DNA of 64,000 nt from Leidyana gryllorum EB-2025a (lineage: Eukaryota > Apicomplexa): positions 401,952 to 465,951 of the forward strand of contig JBLWGC010000213.1 of NCBI GenBank assembly GCA_048772705.1, given 5' to 3'. The notes under the pieces were generated by a model. That model had not been told where the DNA came from and searched no databases. It saw nothing but the letters and a program-made list of their open reading frames with translations. The translations under genes were made by a program, and so were the position numbers. Within the stretch, counting starts at the first letter, position 1, and every line of letters begins with the position of its first letter. Positions 21,601 to 34,700 of this stretch are shown piece after piece.

Positions 21601-23993
21601 GCAGACATCGTCTTCTCAAGAATGTATCCAATTCTGCTGAAGTGAGCGGTCCATAAAGTGGGAGTGCGTCTAACTCCGCTGCCACTCTGCCTCGAAATGT
21701 TGGCGAAGAAGTGCGCAGTTGACTCACGATTGCAAGACCCGGTCAAGATACTCCCTGGTGATGTGACTGCCCACTGCAACAGGGTCATGTTGTATCTTCG
21801 GGGGCAGTGATTGTATGCTGAAGCCTTTGCGACTGATTGCTTGCTGATATGGCTCGGAGATATAGGCATCAGTCATTTCCAAAGGCACTCGCTCCTCGTC
21901 GGATACCGGCTCGATAGCCGTACAAGCATTCTTGAATACATACTTGGCCTTGCCAAGCAGGGTGGGCCCCGCCCTTTCGATGTTTTCAAGCGCCAAGGTA
22001 GGTGGACAGCAAGAGGTTAATCTAAGGGCATCTAGGAATACTCTCCGGATCGATCTCTGCAAGAGTAGCCCCGGGTTGTGCAAAGCCTTTCCTATTCTGT
22101 GATCCACAGAGTCTTTCACCTCCAATCGTGGCAAGATCGCTCTCATAGCATTCGGTCTGATCGAAAGGCACGATTCTCCAGTCTCGTCCTGCATGGGCCA
22201 TTGTGCCAACGAAAAAGTGACACCAGTCTCATCTGTCAAGAACAGTGGCGTGTGTACCTGTGTCTCTCTTACCCTCGCTGGGTTTGATCAACTTGGCTAG
22301 TATAGTCGTGAAGCCCATCTCGGATTGGAGACGTCGGATCTCGTTCTGCAGTCTGGCCAACCAACGTCCATCGCGGCCTGCTTCGAGGCGAACGGGCCAC
22401 TTAATCTCGCTCACGCCATCTTTCATTGGTTCACATACACAAGCTTGGCATCCTTGGTATATGAAATGTCCTGTGTAAACCAGTCCAGCCAGGGTGAGTT
22501 GATGACTGCTCCCTTGCAGAGGGGAGTTGTTCGCCAGAAACGACTCGGCCATAGTCATCTCTGTCGCCAGAATGGGAGAAGCTTCGGTGCCAGGAGCCAA
22601 CAATCCCCGGGCTCGTACACTACTCCTGAGCTGCTGAAGGGTCGCGGCATTTCTGTAAGGAGCCAAGGTCAGAGGCGCTGGAGCAGCAGACCGATATGAT
22701 TCCCAGTCTCTCATCGCCTGGTCTAATTTCAAACGCATCACCGCAGCATTCCACAATTTGAGCGCTTCGATTTCTTGTGAGAACACACTGATTGAATGTG
22801 TCTAGAAGCGTTTCTTCACTGCGAGCTCACCTGGAACTGTCCGACTGCGATAAGGCTCGGCTTCCATCTCCACCTGGCAAGATGACGAGCCATTCGAGCT
22901 GGTTCTTCCTGTCCTCGACCTTGTAGGTTTCGTCGTCCGCCAAGAAGGGAGTATTCTCATTAGCGCGGTGAAAAACCATATCTCCTGTCGTCCATTCGGA
23001 TAACCCTGCCAAGACCTTTGTAATGACAAACTTGCAGCTAGCGATTTGGCTCGTTCTGATGGTTCTCAGCATGTTGGTGAGCCGTGGCAGTAGATCAAGA
23101 GCTTTATACAGGAGAAAGTAATATAGTTGACAACCTTCCGAATAGAAGGTCCCTGCACTCATCCTTCCGTGACTGATACAAGCAGCCTCGAGGACTTGAG
23201 ACGTGTCTATAACACTCTTCTGCATGGAGTCGTAGGTAGCCAGTACAACAGAGCTCCGCACAGATGCATCCACTAGGAACTCCAATGTAGACAGGTAGTC
23301 AATGTTTTTGCCAGGTCGGGTTTGTGGCACAGCTTGAGCATCTCGGAACACAAACTTTGGGGGAGCGAAGACTCGAAGGATGTGACGCAACGTGCTCAAT
23401 TTGGCGAATTTCAGGAGCCTCAAATGTGACACCTGAGTGAGACGATATTTCGCAGATTGCTCCAAATCAAAGAACTTGGCTGTCAATCCGTCTATAGCGC
23501 TCTGAGGAGGTCGAAGATGGATCGCTCGCTCCGGCGGTAATGGACCCTGCAGAGCCGCTATTACGGCGTTCTCAGCTTCCTCTTCCTCCCTCCATGATTC
23601 ATGAATGTCAGAGTCACGGGCTACCCCTGCCTTCTTGCCAGCCAACAGCGTTTCACCAGCTTGGAATGCAATGGTCAGACGACATGAAAGGTCAACCTGT
23701 GGCTCCCTTTGCGTTCTGCAACGTGTAACGAAGGTGCATCGACGCCGACCAGTTTCTAGCACGGCATAGTTCTGTCCTAAGGGAATTGACACCCAAGCGA
23801 AAGGTCTTTTGTCCGCCAATGTCTGTAGAATAGATTTGTACTGGGTGCCGCCTGGATAGTCTCACCTGGTATAGATCTACTTCAACTACGGGCTCGCCCA
23901 GGAAAGGTGATACAACAGGTAGTACAATTTTCCCCTCAGTATTGCACAGCACCTAGCTCCAATGTTCTCTGCTTCACTTTGTCACCCTACCAT
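15695..23993 (-). CDS. very large multi-exon protein (about 2,400 aa), not recognised
   Basis: The proposed start is ATG 23993..23991 followed at once by a 38-nt intron, then exons 23952..23866, 23822..22831, 22788 onward and many more. Frames join through GTGAG or GTAAG introns of about 37-45 nt down to about 17290. The protein begins MVLCNTEGKIVLPVVSPF, a likely beta domain. A long helical region follows, for example LRRSALRALTIGYLEQSLRY. Next comes about 600 residues of Lys/Ser/Pro-rich disorder with SPAKKAP- and TPKKSG-like motifs, then a second helical domain ending LVSQCKPT. The join near 17200-17300 is unresolved: a GTGAGTGTG donor is present, but no acceptor close by keeps frame cleanly, so the last 500 codons could belong to a separate gene. 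No catalytic motif or membrane helix is clear. Confidence 0.5.
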
Positions 23994-24235
23994 ATCGCGA
24001 ACTTTGCGCTGGAGCAGTCTTAAGGATGCACTACGACTGTCCTTCTGGGCTGCTGCCGTTCTTGCTTCTGTGGTGTAATGTCCAACTGCTGTGAGCGTCT
24101 AGAAGTATAGTTTTGAGGCTGAGAAGGAAGAGTGCACGCACCAGAGGACAGCTCCCGGCGGGTCTGACAGCCAGATGGGTAATCCGCAGCACCAGTTGAC
24201 CACCTGTCTCCATGACGAACACCTTTATCGTGTGT

Positions 24236-27179
24236 TCACACAACGGCGAAATGGCGTTTGAATCCTTGATGCTCTTGCGACAAGGCAGCCTGGCCAGCCG
24301 GATGTCGGTGAGACCACTAATACGTACCTTTTCTCTCTGATCGAGAAGAAGAATGATTGTTCCTACTGTTGCGAGACACACGCAGGTGATCTGAGAAACA
24401 TTTCTGCTCTGAGCCGGACATGTCTGTACGTACCACTACTATTGCGACGACTTGCCGACCCGGATGCACTGAAAGGGTCAATGTCCACGCCCGATGATTC
24501 CAGCGCGGATTGCTAGGAATCATGGTGATCTCACTGTTAGGTAGCAAAGCTATCCAACGGCGTGCGAAGAGGACCAGAGGATTTGCACTGATCGGACTTG
24601 TGGGCATCCAGTAGTCTGCAGTTAATTTTCGTCCAGCCACAGCCCCCGTGTGAGCGTTGTTGTTTGTTGTCAAATTCGCACTCTCGCACTTCGGAGCGAT
24701 ATTGGTCACGTAGGGCAGACCAACAAAGAAGGACTCTATGTATGAGCTTGACTGACCCAACCTGTGCCGAGTTGTGTATACTTAGTTGTGCAGCCGCCTG
24801 TCTTACCCGATGAAAGTGGATTGTGGATTGAGCGCTCCATATACACCTCGCGGACTAGGGAGAGATCGACGAACTGGATACTTAATACCATCCAATCCAG
24901 TCACAGTGAGAGCAAAGGTAGTGCCAGGCAAGGCTTGACCATATCTAGCCGCGTTGGGTTCTCGACACGACTCATCTACAGAATTGAGAGCAGTCGCGGC
25001 AATGAAGAAGTTCGTATCGGCCACAGTGGAGAATGAAAAGGCCGACAGATTGGAATCTGTAAGTTGTATTGATCTGCACATGTTCGAACCTTACCGGCGT
25101 GGCGGAACAGATGTACCATCGATTCGTTCTTATCGCTGGTCCCAAAGGCCAAGAAGTTCAGAGTGCCCTGAAGAGCGCTAAAGGATGTTGAAAGGGGCTA
25201 CTCACGGGCTGGAACCAATCTTCTACGAAGCCTCCAGCGTACAACGTCGAGTTGCTTGCCTTAATACTCGTTGCGGCCTCGAAACGACGAGCTTTGCTCG
25301 GATCTCGCGACACTCTGTTTCGGCCCAATAATCTATCAGCAATTTGTTGGAATATTGCTCTACAGGCTCGGTATATTGAGTAAGTAGTCTCTTTGATGTT
25401 TTCGACGGCGTTTAGCTCTGCCGACCAATTAGTCAGATCTAATTGGAAAGTAAGGCCTTCCGAGTAATGCCATGTCCTTTCCCCCACAGGCAGCGTATTT
25501 CGCAGGAGTCTGAAGGATGTTGCCGCTGTTGCAGTCTCATTGACGAGAACCACAAGGTCTAGGAATCCATCTCGATCGATGTCAGCCGGTCGCAGAGTGG
25601 TCGGGTATCCCGGAAGGCTGGCTAGGCGCACACTACCTTCCTCATTGGTGAATCGGATATCTGACACACTGACTCCTAGCCGACGCATACCTTCGTCAAT
25701 TCCACCAAAGACGAATGGGGCTGACGTGCATACATTGTCATTCTCTCGGCAGATCGGATTTTGTAACGGTGGTGACAGATGCGTTGAGGTACAGAGTGGC
25801 GGTTGAAAGAGCTTGAACAAGAAGACCCTCTCGGAGCCCGCACAGAGAGTCGACCTCCCGCTAGCGCCCTCAGCCTCAGGGACCGGATCGCATGCCAACA
25901 CCACCAGATCACTGGCTCCATTGTTACTGAAATCATCTAAGGCGATCGCCTGAGTACCTGTGGTAATGCGTTCGTGCCGGTCAGGGACTGCGACAACGCC
26001 GCCTCACCTTCGGGCAGTAAAAAGCGTTGGCCTCGCCACTGTCGCCATTTGACGGCCGATGCTCGTTTATTGAAAGGGGTAGGAGAGAGTTGGAAGTCAG
26101 TGAGCCAAACTTCCAGCTCATACCTTCCGATGAAGTCCGGCGACTCCACCGCCTGGAACGCTTGTGGGACAGAAGGGCTCTATCGAGCTTACCAGCACGA
26201 GATCGGCTACACAATCGCCATCCACATCTACAGTTGTGTGCCCAGCGATGGGTGCGATTCGCGTTGCGTCCTTGAGGGGTAAAGGTCTTGGTTGCCACCT
26301 TCTGTCTGCGTCCAAAGGTCGCTTGAAGTGAGCATCCAGCTCATGGCGCTGGAGATAGTCATCGCTTGTGGATTTATTTTGTGTCAGTTCCACTTCACCT
26401 TTACCCATCCGCTGCCAGACGCTCTTCATGAGCGACAAAATCCCCCCCTTCTCTGTGTAGTTGGCGACGGGTGGGGCTTCCAGGAAGTGTTCTAACGATT
26501 CGCTCAGCGCCAGTTTTGGTACATTGCTATAATACTCCAGATCGAGCCACTCTCCCAAATCTGTCCACATGAGGGGGATGAAAGAGTGCTGTTGGTTGAT
26601 ATAGACTTTTCGCGAATCCGCTTCGTCATCGTACGTCAACAGGTCTGGCAAACCGTCACGATTAATGTCCACCATAATTGGAGGTATCGCATCCGTCTCA
26701 TTGGAAGACCAGAGAAGCTTGAGCGTTTGAGGAGGCGTGTTGTTGGCAGACACTCGATACAGTGCCAATTTGTACCCTTGTTCGCATCCGAAGACACCCA
26801 GTACAGCCATCCGATTGTCTTGTTCGAAATCTGCAGTGAGTGCACTTTGGAAGGAACATCCCGGTCCGAACTCCTTGGGAGTTTCGGCCGTTGCGTTGAG
26901 GCACACATCGTAGCGATATGAGCTCATATCGGCGCAGTACATATACACTTGAGTACGGGTCGCGTTTGTGCGGTCGAGGAAGAGGACATCGGTCACCCCA
27001 TCGCCATTCAAGTCAGCGAAGCCCCCGACAGCTGCTTGGGTGCCTCGTAACCCACCAAAAGCGCGCAAAGGATCTTCGTGGTCATCGTAGGTGTGAATCT
27101 GCTTGTTGAATAACCACCATAGGTCATCGGCAGCACCAACGACAGATAGGGTGAGAAGACCCCACCTCACCAAAAGCAT
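24236..27179 (-). CDS. ITFG1: ITFG1/TIP (Linkin)-like FG-GAP repeat membrane protein
   Basis: Eight exons, 27179..26193, 26152..26008, 25957..25206, 25167..25095, 25056..24807, 24761..24434, 24390..24328 and 24289..24236, all in phase, give 883 aa. A signal peptide (MLLVRWGLLTLSVVGA) is followed by FG-GAP beta-propeller blades with calcium-binding loops: DLNGDGVTDV, DINRDGLPDL, DVDGDCVADL, DIDRDGFLDL. Near the C-terminus PYVTNI, PNSEITMIP and HPGRQVVAIVV match ITFG1, followed by a membrane helix (ITCVCLATVGTIILLL) and a short tail ending FKRHFAVV. Human ITFG1 (612 aa) is a type I membrane protein tied to adhesion; the role in a protist is unknown. The start is only 25 bp from divergent TMED. 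Confidence 0.88.
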
Positions 27180-27204
27180 TGACGTCTCCCCTCAAAACTT
27201 TGGA

Positions 27205-28134
27205 ATGGTCTCTCTCTCTCTACTCTTGGGGTTGATAGCAACTCTACGAGGGTCCGCAGGTCTGAGAACAGTCCTAGCAGGAGGAGAAGAAGGTACATGA
27301 GTGAATTAATTGATTGTATTGCCAACGTTCTATTCTGATAGAATGTATAGTAATCAGGAGCCACCCGCAAGCCGAAGTCATCCTGAATTATGAGGTGTTT
27401 CCCGACGAGGCCAAAGTCCGCGTCAATGTTGGCAAGGGTGATAATCTGCTGTCCCCACACAACGCCCGGAAGTAGGGTTGAAACACTTGAGTCGCAAAGT
27501 CATCCCCGATTAGAGCGCAACGAGTTCGGACCCTCCCAGCGATGCGATTGAACAGTTTGAATCTGACATCGGAAGTCGGTGGTGAGCAGACACTCGAGTG
27601 TGGAGTAATCACATTGGGCTTGCGACCCCAGCTCAGGGAGAAACTCACTTCCAAGCGTGTTTTACAAATGCTCACAGAAATCAGGCGATCGAAATGATGT
27701 TCAGCGTCCGGTGAGTTCAATGCTAATACGGTTTGGTATAAACAAAGCTCTTCAGAGCCGACACATTTGAATTACTCCATGATGTCGCTACTCGCGGTGA
27801 GTTGGTAGTTTTAGGAGGAAGGCGGCGGACAATGCTTTATTGTCTTAGAACATGCAAGAGGTCTGCTTGAGGCCATCGCCGACCTGTCCCAAGCGACCAA
27901 AGGGCTATTGGATCAGCAAGACTTCACAGTCGCTCGTCAACTGTCACACCAAGAAGGTGAGTTTAGTACCTAAGCATGCTAAACACCAAGCCCGAGGGCA
28001 TTGCAGTGTTGGAAGGAACACACCACCGGATTTTGCGATGGACGGTAATCCAAGCCGGGTTCCTGATTCTCCTGGCGTTTGCCCAGATTTATTACATTAA
28101 GGGGCTGTTCCGAGCTTCCAAGACTATTCTTTGA
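27205..28134 (+). CDS. p24/TMED (emp24) cargo receptor of early secretory pathway
   Basis: Seven small exons, 27205..27292, 27342..27471, 27514..27581, 27632..27710, 27756..27796, 27849..27956 and 28007..28134, joined in phase by introns of 42-52 nt, give 213 aa, the usual p24 length. A signal peptide (MVSLSLLLGLIATLRGSAG) is followed by a GOLD domain with the conserved first cysteine in EEECIV and the second in FQACFTN. A helical stalk follows (ADTFELLHDVATREHARGLLE). The family end is HHRILRWTVIQAGFLILLAF then QIYYIKGLF. The tail RASKTIL lacks a plain KKXX. p24 proteins cycle between ER and Golgi in COPI/COPII vesicles. The stop abuts the stop of the opposite gene. Confidence 0.9.
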
Positions 28135-31100
28135 TCAGGATGCAGTGTTTGCGCACTGCCGATCCTTGCGCCTTGATCGATCGTTCAAGAGTTTCTGGAG
28201 GGGGGGATTGGTTTATGATGATTCCGCTGGCGCGAGAATGCTTACCTCTCTGCAACGCCGCACTTCCGCTTCATAAGCTTCAGCATTCTCGGCATTGTCT
28301 CCACACACGTTCTTCAACGTCTCAATGATCTATATACAAGTCACGCTCCTATGTAGTTGTGCGCGCCCGCTCACTCACCTTATGTGACAGTGTCCTCAAT
28401 GCACCCAACTGTATAGTTGTACTGGCAGCTCGTAATGTCTGTAATTCCTTGGTAACCCCGAGATCCGCAAAGTCGAAGGTGCGCACGTTCAGCAGGTTCT
28501 CAATGCTAACGGAAGACTCAGCATTGAGCGAGCCGCCGCGCGCATAGGTAAAAGCAGCGCCCAATATCTTGGAGAACCAGGGTCGCGTCTTCTCATTGAC
28601 CCTCGCCATGAGCGCTTGTGGCGAAACCACATGGCAATAGAGGTACATCGTGTGCAAGGCACTGAAAGATGCCTCGAAACGCTTTATATCAGAGGCGCCG
28701 CGTCGTGCAACGTAGCACAAGTGAGTCAGCAGATTATCGAACATACTTCTGTCCTGTATTTGCTCAACACTTCTGCGGTTGACTTGAGTCTTGGGGGTCA
28801 AAACAGGAAGTCCGACCGAGGGAACATCCTCTGGAGATTCCAGAGGGAGGAATGCGGCAGTTAGTTTCTCCATCTCCTGACGCAATTCTGCTCCCTCTTC
28901 CATCTCAGCATCGTCAATCGCGTTAGGCTCATCACTCTCAGCACCCCAGTCGGAAAAAGAGAAGCTGTCCTCTTCATCTCCTGACGTCCCGCTGCTGCCC
29001 TCCTTCTGAGAACCTGCCTCTATTTCCCATTGCTCCGGTTCCATGATGACGCAATTTTTTTTTCCGGCTATTGAAATGTGGTAAGGGCTCAAGGGGCACT
29101 CGGTGACAGAGGTCAGTACTCGAACCAAAGTTCCCACCCTGATGCATTGACAAAGAGTCTGAGCCGCCACCAACCTCGTTCAAAGGAGGCAACCGCCGGC
29201 TGGCATATTCATGAGCACGCCCGATACTCGCGAGCAGAGGCCGCTCTTTCTCTATCTTGTTAGTGTATCCATGCGGGTTTCTACGCCGTGGTGGGGCATT
29301 GGAGACGCTCGGAGGGCTGCAAATCGAGATAGTTTTCTGAGTGGTATGATGGTGTCGGGAACCCGATGATCTAGTGGGTGGAGGCTGATCAACTACAACC
29401 TCCTCTGACGATGTCACAGCACTCTCATGATTCGAGTGACCGTTATTACTCGTGTCAATGGTGGCCCCTGGCGAACGCACTCTCCTCAGTCTCAGCAACT
29501 GGAGACGCGCTTTAACAATGAGAATCCCTCGCTCGAGAACACACACGCGTTTCCGCACTCGCCAACCACGCCACCAGGCCTGCACTCGTTTCGCCATTCG
29601 TACCCGTCTTGCGTACGCGTAGAGCTCCAGAACCCGGTTGCAGAAGAACGCAGCGTCAAACGCTTTCCGGACCGCAACGTAGGGAGATTTGGACTCTAAG
29701 TAGTCTTTGAAAACCTTCTCGTCCCACTTCTCAGCCACAATGGCGGGCAAATCAGTCACTTCGCCCCGAAGCTCCGCACGAAAGAAGGCGTGGGTGATCC
29801 CGATACGGTAATGTGCAGGATTCACTTGTGCTACTTGCAAGGCAGCTGAGACAATTTTGCTCATCGGCGTCGAGGGCGAAACCACCTTGTTCCATACATC
29901 ATCTCCAAGGCGACTCCGAATGCTTTGCTGTAGATCCCGCAACCCAATCCGGCACGGATAGCCGCTCGTCATGCACTGGAGCACCTGGAAAATTCCTCCC
30001 GCGACCAGCTGTCGCTCAACAAACTTGTTGTCAAAAGTCGGATCCAACAAACCTGCGTTCGGTTTCAAGCAGCGCACGAATATGGTGGGGTGATCTCCGC
30101 TCAAAGAGTCTATCAATCGTGCCACTGACGCCGTATAGGTTGCGGCCAGGGAGGGCGGCTTTTGGGACTTGACCAATCCTCCTGGTGGGCGAGGGAGTGC
30201 CGTAGCTCGCAGGATGTCATACGTATGGGCTGGGAGATCATCTCGATTGCTTGCTCCGAAATCCTCAGTATTGTACTCTACCCGGCCAGCGAAGTGTGTG
30301 AAGCAAAACTTGTTTCTTGGCACCAAGAGAGGGGTGTTGGTCTCTTGTCTCGCCAGAGCCACAAAGGCTGCAGCGCGATCTTTCACGGCTCCAGGTTGAT
30401 AACTACTGTCGTGCAGAGACCTAAATATCTTCTCCAAGCAGCGTATCCGCAGCAATCCTTCATCCTCCAATCGAGCGGCAGCCACCTTGAGGTCACTGAC
30501 CAACCCACTCTCCAAGACACCCTCAGTTGTGTACTGATCCACCTCTCGCAGAAGCAGTGCTTGGATGAACAGGTACTGAAGCCTCTCGTTGGCATAATTT
30601 ATGCACAATTGCTCCAGCCCATTGGTGGAGAGAGCCTCGAAGCCGTAAATGTCAAGAATTTGCACTTCGTGGTCGCCACCGTTTCTAAGAACCTGGGTGA
30701 GTTGGTTCACCACGTAGTCGAACAGATTCTGGTAGACCACCCGCATCAGTATACTGCGATTGCGATCGGCTTCCATCTCGTCCATCTGACGTTTGGTTTC
30801 GCAAACGGGAACACTCTGCAGAATGTCTTTCAAATCCTCCAACCCTACTTCCCAGGCGTCGCGAATGGTCTCCAGATGTCGAGTGCAGGACTCGACGAAC
30901 TGGAGCTCGCCGTTGGGCGCCCGGGTGAACTCGATTTCCCCCAAAGCCAAAAGAGACAGCAGTGTACGCTGCACCAGGTCGACCGAGATGCCACATCCCA
31001 CTAGTGCGTCTTTGACGATGTCGAATGGGAACAGTGTGACTACATCAGAACCACCTTGGGTCAAACAGCGCCATTTTGAGGCCTCAGCGCCAGCAATGGA

Positions 31101-31721
31101 GTATAAGATATGGAAGTTCTGCTCTTCACGCGCTTGATGTGATACCCGACCCCTTCCCAAAAGATAAGTTTGGAGGCTCGCGCCCAGCAAGTTGAGCTTC
31201 CCATTCTGGGATGACTTGTGATACTGCAGAGCGAAGAGTTTGCCGAATCGAGATGAGTTTGGATTGTTGGTGGTTCGGGCATTTCCGAAAGCCTCGAGAA
31301 TGACGTTGCTATGCTCAATGATTTTCAAAAGCTGCGAGCTCACATCAGCACTCCCTTGAACTTGCTGTCGATGAGCCCAAGTGAGATACTCTGAAATCAG
31401 CCTCGCACTTTCTGTCTTTCCCGAACCGGAATCGCCCGACAGCACAGCAACGGATCTGGTCGCCCGCGGTAGGCCGACCAAGGCGGTTCGGAGCAACTCT
31501 GCGACTCCAAAGATATGGGGGCTATCGGCCAGTTGACGACGGCCTATGTATTTGCTTTTCCACTCATCTCCGTAAATTGGCACAGGCGTCCACGGATTGA
31601 TCGCCACCAACAATGTACCAACCCAGGTATAGATGTGTGACTCTTCATACCGTTTCCGAAGATTCTCGGTGACCCCGTCCACGCTGAGTTGAGCGAGGAG
31701 GGTACAGTTGGGAACCCCCAT
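28135..31721 (-). CDS. myosin heavy chain with unusual C-terminal tail
   Basis: Exons 31721..29120, 29067..28379, 28329..28246 and 28194..28135 give 1,144 aa. The motor begins almost at the start (GVTENLRKRYEESHIYTWVG), without an N-terminal SH3-like domain. The P-loop is GDSGSGKTES (usually GESGAGKT), switch I is NPNSSRFGK, switch II is LDIYGFE, and the actin-binding segment is FVRCLKPN. One clear IQ motif (RVQAWWRGWRVRKR) follows. The 52-nt intron 29119..29068 joins the motor in phase to an acidic stretch (DEEDSFSFSDWGAESDE) and a helical tail that I do not recognise. The alternative is a motor ORF ending at 28974 and a separate 269-aa gene from ATG 29044; these would overlap by 71 nt, so I prefer one gene. 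I cannot assign a myosin class. Confidence 0.75.
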
Positions 31722-31799
31722 TTCTCACCAGGGTGCAACCTTCCATGCACCTCATGGTATGTGGGCGTAGCACGATTTTTTTTTATCTCGTGGACCCTG

Positions 31800-34700
31800 A
31801 TGTTGGGGACCCTGGGCGACTGGATTCCGACCAATAAAGCAGTAACCGTAGAACAAGAGCGTACGAAAAGGTCCATATCTGCACTGGGGGATGACTCTAG
31901 CGACGAGGACATGCCAAAACATCGCCTCAAGAGGCTAAGGGCTGATACCGCCTCGTCTCCGGAGCCTGTGCAAGAACAGCGTCCAGGTCCCCCGCCAGGC
32001 TCACAGAGCTCCTCCCGCGCGCCTTCGGTAATTGCCGAAGACGAAGAGGCTGAAGAAGGACCCGACAGGACGGGAGAGAGTGACTATTTGGAGTTCCGTC
32101 GGGTCACAGAGAACATCAAATCGATTTTGGTAGACTCCCTGGGAGGCACTACAGACGAAGAGCAGCGTGCTATTGTTGAGAGTCAGATCCAAAGAGGGCG
32201 ATGTTCCTTTATGCGATCCTACGCCCCTCCAGAGGACATTCTGAAAGACAATCCCAGCTTGAAGCCATATCAAGTGAGTACATTGGGCATCGTTTAGTCG
32301 TAGATTCACCATTCCTTGCAGGTGGCGGCCGTCCATTGGATGCTGACATTGTATGAGAACGAGTTGAATGGACTGGTTGCAGATGATATGGGGTTAGGGA
32401 AGACAGCGGAGAGCATATGTTTCTTGAAACGTCTTTTCGCTGATCAACGATTGGATTATCCCATCGTTGTGGCTTGCCCAACCACTCTGTTGGATAATTG
32501 GTGCGCCGAGTTCCGTAAATGGGCCCCGAGAATCAAAGTGCTCAAATATCACGGGTCCCAGAACGAGCGACGCGCACTGTGGGTGAAGTTTGCCACTGGT
32601 TTCTACAGCGAAGAGATGGAGAGTGACGGGTCTGGTAGTATAACCGGCGACGAAGAGGAGCGCGAAATTGTTGCTGATGATTCATTGGAGAAGGAAGAAG
32701 CCGATCAGGAAGACGATAACAAGGATGAGGAGACGGGTAGCACTCTGCTTCCCAAAGAAGGGGACAGCAATGTCGAGGGGGGCGGCGGTGCGGCGCCTCT
32801 CGATCCCGTTGACGGGGAAACGGTCCCATATGAGCTCCCCCGCAAAGGCGACTGTGCTTATCACGTGATCGTGACCACTCATCAGACCCTGGCGAACCCG
32901 TTTGATCGACAGTTCTTTTTCAAGACGCGATCATTCAGTTACTTGGTGGTCGACGAGGCTCACTCATTGAAGAATTCGGCGAGTCAACGGTACAAGAAGA
33001 TGAACAAATCGTTGAACGCTGTGAACCGTCTACTGCTCACTGGCTCTCCTGTCCAAAATCAGATCTCTGAGCTGAAAAATCTCCTCTACTTCCTGAACCC
33101 CTATCGGAAGGCAACTTTCGACATCAATGCTGCGCTCGGGTACCACACACGCGTCTGGCGTCGTGCAGTTCAGGAAGGTGATGAGGCGACACAACGAGCG
33201 TCGGTGGAGTCGACTCAAACTGCGCTCAACACGAGCGGCACCACGACGAGTGTCGAGCCCCCTGCTCCAAGTGGCTCAGCGAATAAAAAGGGTAGCACCA
33301 CAGACCCTGAGGTTGTGTTCTACCAACAGCTCTTGGCACCATTGATTCTTCGACGTCTGAAGGTTGAAGTCATTGACAATTTCCCAAAGAAGACCAACAA
33401 GATTGAGTTGTGTGATATGGAACCAGTTCAACAGGAGATGTACCGGGCGGAGTTACTGGCTGCCAAACCGATGTTGGCGAACGTCACTCCGAGCGGTAGA
33501 CGACGTCGTCCACCGAAAAGCAAATCTCCCGAGGAGAGCACCGACACGGCTGGAGGACCGAGTACACCGACCTTCATCAAGGGACTGCTGTTTCGGCTGC
33601 GGCGCATCTGCAACCATCCTCTCTTACACGTGCGCTACTTTTCGCAGGAGAAGCGAAAAGCTTTCGCTCAATATCTGCGGCTGAACAGGGACGACTATCG
33701 TAATTTCACTCTTCAGCGGGTATTGGAGCACATATCTGATTGGTCGGATTTCGACATTCATACAGAGTCAGCCAACTTTCTGCCAGACATGGCGGAATTT
33801 CGATTACCCGACGAGGAGTTTTTGAAGGCGTGTAAAATCAAGAGGATGTTGGAACTTCTGGATCAACTGTGTATCGAGAAACAGCAGAAGGTACTGGTCT
33901 TTTCCCAATTCACTACATTCCTGGATGTGATACAAGAGACTCTCCGTATTCACAGACCTACGTTGCCCATGCTTCGGTAAGCAGCACCAGCTCGCAACGC
34001 TTCTTTCCAATCCCTCTGGCAGTCTGGACGGTTCAACGGCGGTGGATGAGCGAAGCACCATGGTCTCCGCTTTCCAGGAGCAGGACAGCGCTTACAAAGT
34101 GTTTCTGCTGTCCACCAGAGCTGGTGGCGTGGGGTTGAACCTCACCAGCGCCCGCACAGTACTTCTGATGGATCAGGTGAGTTGAGAGGTAATACCTTCG
34201 ACCCGACACCATGTCTTTAACAGGACTGGAATCCCCACAATGATCGACAAGCGGAGGATCGTGTTCATCGTCTCGGACAGACTGATGACGTCACTGTATA
34301 TCGCCTCTGTTGTCGCCATAGTTTCGAGGAAACAATCCTGTCGTGCTGCAAGAAAAAATTGGAGCTGGATGAGGCCTTCGGGGGCAATGTGGAGGCACTG
34401 CCGCTCGAGATCTTTGAAGATCTTATTCGGACCGTCAAGACCACCGCTGACCCGCTTAACGAAGACGCGGCCACCAAGAGTGGCGATGCCTCTCCCGAAT
34501 CATCGAGCGCTATTGTGGATGACAGTGCACCTAAACAGACAGAGGAGGCGCCGAAGCGCGAGAAAGTTGCTGCCACACGCCGCGGAAAACGGAGCGCTGA
34601 CACGACTACTCGCGAGAGAAAGCGGACCACTACGTCATCATCGAAAAGTACGTCCAGCAGTGCTACAAAATCGACCAAAGGCACCCGTCGCACCACCGCC

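Noticed and set aside
27388-27720. Minus-strand frames opposite the TMED gene
   Set aside because: The plus strand gives a complete p24 protein with seven in-phase exons; the minus frames have no family match and no good start.
28974-29044. Separate gene starting at ATG 29044 inside the end of the myosin ORF
   Set aside because: It would overlap the myosin ORF on the same strand by 71 nt, while a 52-nt consensus intron joins both in phase; kept only as an alternative.
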